Source of the DNA: Pseudomonas sp. MN1F
GTDB lineage: Bacteria > Pseudomonadota > Gammaproteobacteria > Pseudomonadales > Pseudomonadaceae
DNA: 39,839 nucleotides
NCBI RefSeq assembly: GCF_009391885.1
Contig: NZ_VZII01000054.1
Coordinates: 1-39,839, forward strand
Direction: 5' to 3'
Shown here: positions 17,198 through 24,151 of the stretch, piece by piece
How the letters are laid out: every line of letters begins with the position of its first letter
Position numbering within the stretch: position 1 is the first letter of the stretch
Notes under the pieces: model-generated
Seen by the model: only the letters and a program-made list of their open reading frames with translations
What the model was told of the DNA's origin: nothing
Databases searched by the model: none
Position numbers and translations under genes: made by a program

Positions 17198-17320
17198 GTA
17201 CTGGACTCCAGGCTAATTGTAAGGGCGGTTTACCGGGCATTTCCCCTCCAAACGATTGCGGCCTAGGCTCAAGGTAGAGGGGCTCGCGACATCGGGGGAG
17301 GCACTGTGCCCAACCACTCG

Positions 17321-17336
17321 TTGTATGTTTAAACAA
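17321..17336. promoter_or_regulatory. HexR operator, edd side
   Basis: TTGT, eight bases, then ACAA: an exact match to the TTGT-N7/8-ACAA pattern reported for P. putida HexR. The inner bases (GTTTAAAC) are also self-complementary. It lies nearer edd in the edd-gap spacer. Confidence 0.8.
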
Positions 17337-17356
17337 AATACTGCCATCAAAAAGGC

Positions 17357-17384
17357 TTGTTTTCTATCGCTCAGTGAATAATCT
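17357..17384 (+). promoter_or_regulatory. Candidate sigma-70 promoter of gap
   Basis: TTGTTT (-35) and TAATCT (-10) are separated by 16 bases, which predicts a start near 17391. The HexR operator at 17384-17398 would then cover the -10/+1 region, a normal place for repression. Confidence 0.5.
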
Positions 17385-17398
17385 TGTAATTCCAACAA
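17384..17398. promoter_or_regulatory. HexR operator, gap side
   Basis: TTGT, seven bases (AATTCCA), then ACAA, matching the known HexR pattern. It overlaps the predicted transcription start of gap and lies 65 bases before its start codon. Confidence 0.8.
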
Positions 17399-17462
17399 CA
17401 AAACCGTTTCAGTGAAGCTCCTTTTTGCCACAGGTTTCACTCGGACCGCCAGAGGTACTGCC

Positions 17463-18464
17463 ATGACCCTACGTATCGCCATCAATGGATTCGGCCGCAT
17501 CGGGCGCAATGTCCTGCGCGCACTGTATACCCAAGGCTACCGCCAGGACCTGCAGGTCGTCGCCATCAACGACCTGGGTGACAGCGCGATGAACGCCCAC
17601 CTGCTCAAATATGACAGCGTGCACGGCACATTCGATGCGCAGATCGAGGCCGACCATGAAAGCCTGACGGTCAATGGTGACCGTATCGCGGTCAGCGCCA
17701 TCCGCAACCCGGCCGAACTGCCCTGGAAGGCCGAAGCGATCGACGTGGTGTTCGAATGCACCGGGCTGTTCACCGACCGCGCCAAGGCCGCCGCACACCT
17801 GGCTGCGGGCGCCGGCAAGGTGATCGTCTCGGCGCCGGGCAAGGGTGTCGATGCCACCGTGGTGTACGGGGTCAACCACGATATCCTGCGGGCTTCGCAC
17901 CAGATCATCTCCAACGCCTCGTGCACCACCAACTGCCTGGCGCCGATCGCCCAGGTGCTGCACCGCGAGTTCGGCATCGAACAGGGGCTGATGACCACCA
18001 TCCACGCCTATACCAACGACCAGGTGCTGACTGACGTCTACCACAGCGACCCGTACCGTGCCCGCTCGGCCACCCAGTCGATGATCCCGAGCAAGACCGG
18101 CGCCGCCGAAGCCGTGGGCCTGGTGCTGCCGGAACTGGCCGGCAAGCTCACCGGCATGGCCGTGCGGGTGCCGGTGATCAACGTGTCGCTGGTCGACCTG
18201 ACCGTCAACCTCAAGCGCGAGGCTACCGCCGAGCAGGTCAACCAGCTGTTCCTCGAAGCCAGCCGGCACTCCAAGGTGCTCGGCTACAACGCACTGCCAC
18301 TGGTGTCGTGCGACTTCAACCACAACCCGCTGTCGTCGATCTTCGATGCCAACCACACCCGCGCCAACGGGCGGATGCTCAAGGTGCTGGCCTGGTATGA
18401 CAACGAGTGGGGGTTCTCCAACCGCATGCTGGACAACTGTTTGGCGTTGGCCAGCGCGCGCTGA
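17463..18464 (+). CDS. gap: Glyceraldehyde-3-phosphate dehydrogenase (Gap-1)
   Basis: The enzyme oxidises glyceraldehyde-3-phosphate released by Eda to 1,3-bisphosphoglycerate. The 333-residue protein shows the NAD-binding start INGFGRIGRNVLRAL, a dinucleotide-specifying Asp37 in INDL (favouring NAD+), and the active-site motif ASCTTNCLAP with Cys154. His181 is in TTIHAYTNDQ, and the C-terminal WYDNEWGFSNR is present. GAGGT stands 7 bases before the ATG at 17463; an upstream in-frame ATG has no such site. It is divergent from edd and carries its own HexR operator, so the lower branch is induced with the Entner-Doudoroff enzymes. Confidence 0.97.
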   Translation: MTLRIAINGFGRIGRNVLRALYTQGYRQDLQVVAINDLGDSAMNAHLLKYDSVHGTFDAQIEADHESLTVNGDRIAVSAIRNPAELPWKAEAIDVVFECTGLFTDRAKAAAHLAAGAGKVIVSAPGKGVDATVVYGVNHDILRASHQIISNASCTTNCLAPIAQVLHREFGIEQGLMTTIHAYTNDQVLTDVYHSDPYRARSATQSMIPSKTGAAEAVGLVLPELAGKLTGMAVRVPVINVSLVDLTVNLKREATAEQVNQLFLEASRHSKVLGYNALPLVSCDFNHNPLSSIFDANHTRANGRMLKVLAWYDNEWGFSNRMLDNCLALASAR

Positions 18465-18486
18465 GGGGCTCCTGGCTTTGGCGCCT

Positions 18487-18524
18487 GTGAGATCGAGCGC
18501 CGCCCGCGCGGCGCTCGATCTCAC
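18487..18524. repeat. 38-bp palindromic repeat, copy 1
   Basis: Perfect 17-bp arms (GTGAGATCGAGCGCCGC and its complement) flank CCGC. It begins 22 bases past the gap stop codon, and an identical copy lies at 22955-22992. There is no T-tract, so it is more like a dispersed REP-type element or mRNA-end hairpin than a canonical terminator. Confidence 0.9.
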
Positions 18525-18605
18525 CGGCGCTGAAAATGCCGAGGCATGCACCCGGCCCCTCACAATCTTTACCTTTTCCTAACAAATCCAGGCTTGACCT
18601 GATAG

Positions 18606-18624
18606 GTAGATGATAAGCATTATC
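18606..18624. promoter_or_regulatory. Fur box upstream of the ECF sigma gene
   Basis: GATAAGCATTATC (18612-18624) matches 12 of 13 bases of the right part of the 19-bp Fur consensus, and the full 19-mer matches about 15 of 19. It lies 28 bases before the sigma-factor start codon, where Fur-Fe(II) would block transcription in iron-replete cells. Confidence 0.85.
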
Positions 18625-18652
18625 ATTAACCTTTCGTCGGCCAGGTCCCCCC

Positions 18653-19165
18653 GTGAGTCAGTCCCGGTTCAACTCCGTCTTCCTCGTCCAGCGCCTTTCC
18701 CTGCTGCGCACCCTGCAGCGCATGGTGGGCAACCCCAGCACCGCCGAGGACCTGCTGCAGGAAACCTACCTGCGGGTGTCCCGCGCCTTGGGCGAGCGGC
18801 CCATCGAACACCTCGAACCCTTCGTGTTCCAGACCGCCCGCAACCTCGCCCTGGACCACCTGCGTTCAAGGCGTGCGCAGGCGCGCATGCTGGTCGACGA
18901 TGTGCCCGACGAGGTGCTGCACAATGTCGCGTCGCCGCTCGGCAGCAGCGAGGACGCTGCGCACGCCGAACAACTGCTCAAGCACCTGAGCGTCAGCCTC
19001 AACCAGCTGACCGAGCGCCAGCAGCGCATCTTCATCCTCAGCCGCCTGCATGGCGCCAGCTACCTGGAAATTGCCGAGCAACTGCAAGTCTCTGCCAGCA
19101 CGGTTCAGAAGGAACTGAAACTGATCATGGCGATCTGCATGGGCGTGGCCGACCGCCTCAAATGA
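18653..19165 (+). CDS. FecI-type ECF sigma factor for heme/iron uptake
   Basis: The 170-residue protein has only sigma regions 2 and 4. Region 2 holds NPSTAEDLLQETYLRV (27-42) and FQTARNLALDHLRSRR (59-74). Region 4 holds LTERQQRIFILSRLHGASYLEIAEQLQVSASTVQKEL (119-155) with its helix-turn-helix. In FecI-type systems such a sigma factor is held or activated by a FecR partner and transcribes the cognate receptor gene. The start is GTG at 18653, with a weak AGG upstream. The adjacent fecR-like and receptor genes and the Fur box fix the iron-starvation role. The arrangement resembles the HxuI-HxuR-HxuA heme system of P. aeruginosa, but I cannot confirm orthology from sequence alone. Confidence 0.9.
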   Translation: MSQSRFNSVFLVQRLSLLRTLQRMVGNPSTAEDLLQETYLRVSRALGERPIEHLEPFVFQTARNLALDHLRSRRAQARMLVDDVPDEVLHNVASPLGSSEDAAHAEQLLKHLSVSLNQLTERQQRIFILSRLHGASYLEIAEQLQVSASTVQKELKLIMAICMGVADRLK

Positions 19166-19255
19166 GCCGACCGCAGGCATACCGAATGCGGCGTAGCCCT
19201 TGCCATGCTTCGCCCTAGCCTTGATCATTCGCAAAAATACCTGCAAGGACCCACC

Positions 19256-20218
19256 GTGACCGACAGCCCCGTCACTCGCCCGTCAGCTACCGGGCCCGAC
19301 GCCCGCGCCCGTGCGCTGGACGAGGCGCTGGACTGGCTCGTGCGCCTGCAGTGTGCCAGCGAGGCCGACACCCTCGCCTTCGAACAATGGCTCAGCGCAG
19401 CCCCTGAAAACGCCGAAGCCTACGTCGAGGCCGAAGCCTTGTGGAACGGCACCCCGCTGCGCCAGGCCGCCCTGCACCTGCACCAGCACCAGCGCCGCTC
19501 GCTGCGTGGCCGCTTGCGTGCGCACTGGAAGCCACTGGCGACCGCCGCCATGCTGCTGGTCGGGCTGTTCACCTTCGGCAACCTGCCGGTGCGCCTGCAG
19601 GCGGACCACCTGACCGTGGTCGGTGAACGCCAGCGCCTGGAGCTGGATGACGGCGCCAAGGTCCTGCTCAACACCAATTCCGCCTTCGCCAGCGACCAAC
19701 AGGGCGGCCGCCAAGTCGCACGCCTGCTGCAAGGCGAGGCGTACTTCCAGGTGCCCGGTGGCGCCCAGCTGCCGCTGGAAGTGCAGGCAGGGCCAGTGCG
19801 CGCGCAGGTGCGCGACACCGATTTCGCCGTGCGCTACCTCGATGGCGAGGCTCAGGTTCGCGTGCAGCGCGGTGACATCGACCTGCAGGCCGCCAGCGAC
19901 CAGCGCATCCGCCTCAGTGCCGGCGACAGCATCAGTGTCGGCCCGCATGGCTTCGGCCAGCGCCAGCGCCCGGACATGCACAAGGACCTGGCCTGGGTCG
20001 ACGGCCGCCTGGTGTTCGAGAACTGCCCGTTGAGCCAGGTGCTGGCGGAAGTGCGGCGCTATTACCCCGGCTGGATCATCAACCGCAACGACCACCTCGA
20101 CGACATGGCGGTGACCGGCAACTACCGCCTCGACCAGCCGCTGGAAACCCTGCGCGCCCTGGCCCACATCACCTCGGCACAGCTTCACGAATGGCCCGCC
20201 GTGGTGATCATCAACTGA
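19256..20218 (+). CDS. FecR-type transmembrane sigma regulator
   Basis: This inner-membrane protein should relay the ligand-bound state of the receptor's STN domain to the ECF sigma factor. The 320-residue protein has an N-terminal cytoplasmic DUF4880-like segment (ALDEALDWLVRLQ... at 20-63), a single membrane span (about 92-110), a periplasmic FecR domain (about 118-215) and a C-terminal DUF4974/STN-like segment (LVFENCPLSQVLAEVRRYYP...). The GTG start at 19256 is chosen for AAGGA 8 bases upstream. It lies 90 bases past the sigma gene. FecR proteins can be anti-sigma or pro-sigma; the sequence does not decide which. Confidence 0.9.
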   Translation: MTDSPVTRPSATGPDARARALDEALDWLVRLQCASEADTLAFEQWLSAAPENAEAYVEAEALWNGTPLRQAALHLHQHQRRSLRGRLRAHWKPLATAAMLLVGLFTFGNLPVRLQADHLTVVGERQRLELDDGAKVLLNTNSAFASDQQGGRQVARLLQGEAYFQVPGGAQLPLEVQAGPVRAQVRDTDFAVRYLDGEAQVRVQRGDIDLQAASDQRIRLSAGDSISVGPHGFGQRQRPDMHKDLAWVDGRLVFENCPLSQVLAEVRRYYPGWIINRNDHLDDMAVTGNYRLDQPLETLRALAHITSAQLHEWPAVVIIN

Positions 20219-20279
20219 CCTGAAATTTTTTTACGCGATCGCGCAACCCCGCCCGTCTCGTTATAGCCAATGCAACTGA

Positions 20280-20298
20280 TTCTTGTTTGAAACAAGAA
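20280..20298. promoter_or_regulatory. Perfect 19-bp palindrome upstream of the receptor gene
   Basis: Arms TTCTTGTTT and AAACAAGAA flank a single G. It lies 44-62 bases before the receptor start codon in a 123-base spacer, a typical operator position. It does not match the Fur consensus well and has no evident FecI-type promoter next to it. Confidence 0.5.
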
Positions 20299-20341
20299 CG
20301 GTCATCACCTATAACAGTTCGCGCGTCAGGGAGCGCTTTCG

Positions 20342-22927
20342 ATGCCCACAGGTCCATCTCGCCCGTCCACCCTTCCCCGCCGTACCGGCCAGCTGTCGCT
20401 GCTGACGCTGGCGCTGCTCGCCAGCGGTGCCTGCAGCCTGCCGGCGCTGGCCGCCGAACCGGCCCAGGCCAGCAGCCCGCGCATGGGCGACTACCGCTTC
20501 AGCATCGCCCAACAGCCTCTGGTTGAAGCAATCAATGCCTTCAGCAAGGCCACCGGCTGGCAGGTTGGTTTCAGCGCCGAGCTGGCCGACGGCGTGGCAT
20601 CGCCGGGTGTGCAGGGTTCGCTGCCAGCGGAAGCCGCACTCAAGCGTCTGCTCCAGGGCACGGGGCTGAGCTTCCGTACAATCAGCAACGGTAACGTGGT
20701 GCTCGAACGCCAGTCGGCGGGCAACGCCATCGCCTTGCAGCAAATGACCGTCAGCGCCACCCGTAACGCCCAGGATGTGAGCCAGGTGCCGAGCACCGTG
20801 AGCGTGCAGACCCGCGAGCAACTGGACCGACAGAACGTCAACAACATCCAGGAACTGGTGCGTTACGAACCGGGTGTGTCGGTGGGCGGCACCGGCCAGC
20901 GCAGTGGCCTGAACGGCTACAACATCCGCGGCATCGACGGCGAGCGTGTGCTCACCCAGGTCGATGGCGTGTCGATCCCCGACAGCTTCTTCTACGGCCC
21001 CTACGCCCAGACCCAGCGCAATTACGTCGACCCCGAGATCGTCAAGCGCGTGGAAATCCTCCGCGGCCCGGCTTCAGTGCTGTACGGCAGCAACGCCATC
21101 GGCGGGGCGGTGAGCTACTTCACCCTCGACCCGGACGACATCATCAAGCCCGGCAAGGACGTTGGTGCACGCCTGAAGACCGGCTACAGCTCAGCCGATG
21201 AGAGCTGGCTGACCTCGGCTACCGTGGCAGGCCGCACGGGTGATTTCGACGGCCTGCTGCACCTGAGCCAGCGCAACGGTCACGAGACCGAGTCCTACGG
21301 TAGCCACGGCGGCACCGGCCTGTCGCGGACCGAGGCCAACCCGGAAGACGTGCGCACCACCAACGTGCTGGCCAAGCTGGGCTGGAACTACGCCGACGAT
21401 GCCCGCCTGGGATTGACCTACGAGCGTTACAAGGATGACCGCGACCAGAACATCCTCAGCGCCGTCGGTGGCCCGTTCACCAACGGCAGCGGCCTGGGCA
21501 TGTACCGCAGCCGCACCGGCAACGACACCGTGACCCGCGAGCGCTTCGGCATCAACCATGAGTTCGGCCTGGATTCGCTGGTTGCCGACCACCTCAAATG
21601 GAGCCTGAACTACCAGGTGGCCAAGACCGACCAGAGCACCGAGGAAGTCTACTTCCCGTTCAGCCGCACCGTGCTGCGCACCCGCGACACCACCTACAAG
21701 GACCGCCAGTGGGTGTTCGACGCCCAGCTGGACAAGGCCTTCAGCGTCGGCGCCACCGACCACCTGCTGACCTATGGCACCACCCTCAAGCACGAGAAGG
21801 TCACCGGCTCGCGCAGCGGCACCGGCACCTGCCTGGCAGTCGGTGGTGCCTGCCGCGCCATCGGCCAGGTCAGCACCAGCGACGCCCAGGCACTGGTCAG
21901 CGACTTCCCCGACCCGACCGTGAACACCTACAGCCTGTTCGTGCAGGATGAAATTCGCTGGAACAACTGGACCTTCATGCCCGGCGCACGCTACGACTAC
22001 ACGCGCATGGAGCCGAAGTTCACCGAGGCGTTCCTGCGGGGCATCCAGGGTTCGGGCGCCGCTCCCGGCAGCGTCGACGACTCGGACAAGAAGTGGCACC
22101 GCGTTTCACCCAAGTTCGGCCTGACCTACGCCTTCAACGACAACTACACCTGGTACGGCCAGTACGCCGAAGGCTTCCGCACCCCGACGGCCAAGTCGAT
22201 GTACGGGCGCTTTGAAAACCCGACCCTGGGTTACAGCGTGCAGGGCAACCCCGGGCTCGAACCGGAAAAGAGCAAGAGCTACGAAACCGGCCTGCGCGGC
22301 AACTTCGACGCCGGCAACTTCGACGTGGCAGTGTTCTACAACAAGTACCGCGACTTCATCGACGAAGACGCCGTGCAGTCGGCCAACCTGGAAACCACGT
22401 TCCAGGCCAACAATATCAAGCACGCCACCATCAAGGGCGCCGAGATCAAGGGCCGCCTGAACCTCGACCACTTCGGTGCGCCGCAGGGCCTGTACACCCA
22501 GGGCTCGATCGCCTATGCCCATGGCCGCAACGATGACAACGGCCAGCCGCTGAACAGCGTCAACCCGCTGACCGGCGTGTTCGGCCTGGGTTACGAGCAG
22601 CCGAACTATGGCGGCCTGCTGAGCTGGACCCTGGTCAAGCGCAAGACCCGTGTCGACGACACCACGTTCTTTGCGCCGGACGGGCAGAGTTCGCAGTTCC
22701 GTACCCCGGGTTATGGGGTGCTGGACCTGAGCGGCTTTTACAAGGTGACCGACGACGTCACCGTCAACGCCGGGCTGTACAACCTGACCGACAAGAAGTA
22801 CTGGCAGTGGGATTCGGTGCGTGGCTACGACGGCCAGGGTGAAGCGGGTGTGACCCAGCCGGCCAACCTCGACCGCCTGACCATGCCGGGGCGCAACTTC
22901 GCCATCAATGTGGTGTGGGATATCTGA
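20342..22927 (+). CDS. TonB-dependent heme/hemoprotein receptor with STN signalling domain
   Basis: This outer-membrane transducer is 861 residues long. It has a signal peptide (1-38, cut after ALA), an STN domain that contacts FecR (about 48-123), a plug (about 135-250, including NIRGIDGERVLTQVDGVSIP and VEILRGPASVLYGSNAIGGAV) and a 22-strand barrel ending in aromatic-rich strands. Barrel motifs FRTP (612-615) and NPGLEPEKS (from 636) correspond to the FRAP and NPNL boxes of heme receptors. The histidine usually found between those boxes is absent here. GGGAG stands 9 bases before the ATG. A FecI/FecR pair upstream and a heme oxygenase gene downstream make heme the likely ligand. HxuA/PhuR/HasR-type function is inferred. 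Confidence 0.9.
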   Translation: MPTGPSRPSTLPRRTGQLSLLTLALLASGACSLPALAAEPAQASSPRMGDYRFSIAQQPLVEAINAFSKATGWQVGFSAELADGVASPGVQGSLPAEAALKRLLQGTGLSFRTISNGNVVLERQSAGNAIALQQMTVSATRNAQDVSQVPSTVSVQTREQLDRQNVNNIQELVRYEPGVSVGGTGQRSGLNGYNIRGIDGERVLTQVDGVSIPDSFFYGPYAQTQRNYVDPEIVKRVEILRGPASVLYGSNAIGGAVSYFTLDPDDIIKPGKDVGARLKTGYSSADESWLTSATVAGRTGDFDGLLHLSQRNGHETESYGSHGGTGLSRTEANPEDVRTTNVLAKLGWNYADDARLGLTYERYKDDRDQNILSAVGGPFTNGSGLGMYRSRTGNDTVTRERFGINHEFGLDSLVADHLKWSLNYQVAKTDQSTEEVYFPFSRTVLRTRDTTYKDRQWVFDAQLDKAFSVGATDHLLTYGTTLKHEKVTGSRSGTGTCLAVGGACRAIGQVSTSDAQALVSDFPDPTVNTYSLFVQDEIRWNNWTFMPGARYDYTRMEPKFTEAFLRGIQGSGAAPGSVDDSDKKWHRVSPKFGLTYAFNDNYTWYGQYAEGFRTPTAKSMYGRFENPTLGYSVQGNPGLEPEKSKSYETGLRGNFDAGNFDVAVFYNKYRDFIDEDAVQSANLETTFQANNIKHATIKGAEIKGRLNLDHFGAPQGLYTQGSIAYAHGRNDDNGQPLNSVNPLTGVFGLGYEQPNYGGLLSWTLVKRKTRVDDTTFFAPDGQSSQFRTPGYGVLDLSGFYKVTDDVTVNAGLYNLTDKKYWQWDSVRGYDGQGEAGVTQPANLDRLTMPGRNFAINVVWDI

Positions 22928-22954
22928 CGGTACGGCTTGAGTATGACTGCGCCT

Positions 22955-22992
22955 GTGAGATCGAGCGCCGCCCGCGCGGCGCTCGATCTCAC
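22955..22992. repeat. 38-bp palindromic repeat, copy 2
   Basis: Identical in all 38 bases to the copy at 18487-18524, with the preceding GCGCCT also shared. It starts 27 bases past the receptor stop codon, so the pair exactly brackets the sigma-FecR-receptor trio. Confidence 0.9.
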
Positions 22993-23089
22993 AGACGCTG
23001 CAAAAATCACCACAAACCCATTTTTTTACTGTCCCTGCCCCGCTGTTTCGTCTTGTCACTAGACGCCCTCATTTACCAAGGACACGCCC

Positions 23090-23683
23090 ATGACCGACCA
23101 CCCAGCCCTGCGCTCGCAACGCCTGAACCAGGCCACCCACGCTCCGCACAGCGAGCTCGACGCCCTGGTCAAATCCCACGCGCCATTCGACAGCCGTGAA
23201 AGCTTCGCCCGCTTCGTCGTCGCCCAGTACCTGTTCCAGGCCGAACTGCAAGCGCTGTACAACGACCCGCAACTGATCGCCATCGTCCCCGACCTGGCCC
23301 AGCGCTGCCGCGCCGAGCAGGCCCGCCTGGACCTGGCTGACCTGAATACCGAAATCCCGGCCGCCGTGCCCGGTGCCCTGCACAATCCGACCCTGGGTGA
23401 AGCCCTGGGCTGGATCTTCGTCTCGGAAGGCTCCAAACTTGGCGCTGCGTTTCTGATCAAGCGTGCCGCGGCCCTGGAATTGTCCGACAGTTTCGGTGCC
23501 CGCCACCTCGGCGAGCCTGCCGGTGGCCGTGCCGAAGGCTGGAAGCAGTTCACCCGCATCCTGGATGGCCTGGAATTGTCGCCCGAGCAAGACGCCGCCG
23601 CCGAGCGCGCTGCAGTTGCCGCCTTCGAGCGCTTCACCGAACTGCTCAAGCATGCCTACGCCGCCGACACCGCGCTGGCCTGA
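23090..23683 (+). CDS. hemO: Heme oxygenase (HemO/PigA type)
   Basis: The cytosolic enzyme opens heme to biliverdin, CO and Fe(II), freeing iron from imported heme. The 197-residue protein resembles the Pseudomonas PigA/HemO group. His20 in THAPHSELDALVKSHAPF is the likely proximal heme ligand, and the distal helix motif is LGWIFVSEGSKLGAAFLIKRAAAL. AAGGA stands 8 bases before the ATG. It is 162 bases downstream of the receptor gene, past palindrome copy 2, and ends at a good terminator, so it either shares the receptor transcript or has its own promoter. Which biliverdin isomer it forms (alpha versus beta/delta) cannot be read with confidence. Confidence 0.93.
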   Translation: MTDHPALRSQRLNQATHAPHSELDALVKSHAPFDSRESFARFVVAQYLFQAELQALYNDPQLIAIVPDLAQRCRAEQARLDLADLNTEIPAAVPGALHNPTLGEALGWIFVSEGSKLGAAFLIKRAAALELSDSFGARHLGEPAGGRAEGWKQFTRILDGLELSPEQDAAAERAAVAAFERFTELLKHAYAADTALA

Positions 23684-23693
23684 GACGCATCAG

Positions 23694-23726
23694 CCGGCCA
23701 CCTCTCCGGTGGCCGGACGTTTTTTT
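23694..23726 (+). terminator. Rho-independent terminator after hemO
   Basis: Perfect 9-bp stem CCGGCCACC / GGTGGCCGG with a 5-base loop, then ACG and seven T residues. It closes the heme cluster 11 bases past the hemO stop codon and precedes the YbaN-like gene. Confidence 0.92.
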
Positions 23727-23737
23727 GCAGTGAGACC

Positions 23738-24151
23738 ATGACCCGACCCGCCCGCTCGAAACTGTCCCGCCTGCTGTATGGCATCCTGGCTTACGTAAGC
23801 TTGGGGATAGGCCTGGTCGCCATCGTCATTCCCGGCCTGCCGACCACCGAGTTCATCCTGCTGGCCGCCTGGGCCGCCACGCGCAGTTCGCCACGCCTGT
23901 CCGCCTGGCTGGAGAACCATCGCCTGTTCGGGCCGATCCTGTACAACTGGCGCAACGGCAAGGTGATCCAGCGCCGTGCCAAGGTCAGTGCCACCGTCAG
24001 CATGCTGCTGTGCGCAGGCCTGATGCTGGTGTTCCTCGAACACCACTGGCCGGTGTTTCTGGCGATTGCCGGCATGACCCTGGGCAACCTGTGGATCTGG
24101 TCGCGCCCGGAACACCCGTGCGCCGCTCCCTCACAAGCTCAACAGCCCTGA
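23738..24151 (+). CDS. YbaN/DUF454-family inner-membrane protein
   Basis: The 137-residue protein has three to four hydrophobic segments (about 11-30, 36-46, 84-101 and 103-116) and the family stretch LGIGLVAIVIPGLPTTEFILLAAWAATRSSPRLSAWLENHRLFGPILYNWR, typical of DUF454 (E. coli YbaN). The molecular function of the family is unknown; some members are linked to heme or iron genes, which fits the neighbourhood here. There is no strong ribosome-binding site (TGAGACC before the ATG). The terminator 11 bases upstream implies read-through or a promoter within the hairpin region. Its end overlaps the end of the leftward arcD by 21 bases. Confidence 0.8.
   Translation: MTRPARSKLSRLLYGILAYVSLGIGLVAIVIPGLPTTEFILLAAWAATRSSPRLSAWLENHRLFGPILYNWRNGKVIQRRAKVSATVSMLLCAGLMLVFLEHHWPVFLAIAGMTLGNLWIWSRPEHPCAAPSQAQQP

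Noticed and set aside
18610..19218. Alternative plus-strand frame overlapping the ECF sigma gene
   Set aside because: It is longer than the sigma gene but Pro/Arg-rich and without domains, and its start lies inside the Fur box.
20221..20280. FecI-type promoter for the receptor from GAAAT and CGTC elements
   Set aside because: The two elements are about 27 bases apart, too far for the 16-17 expected in this class.
20342..20440. Lipobox-like SGAC in the receptor signal peptide
   Set aside because: The -3 position is Ser and an ordinary Sec cleavage site (ALA before AEP) follows; TonB receptors are not lipoproteins.
18481..22992. Repeated short peptide VRSSAARAALDLTGA in several frames
   Set aside because: It is only the translation of the two copies of the 38-bp palindrome, not a conserved protein motif.
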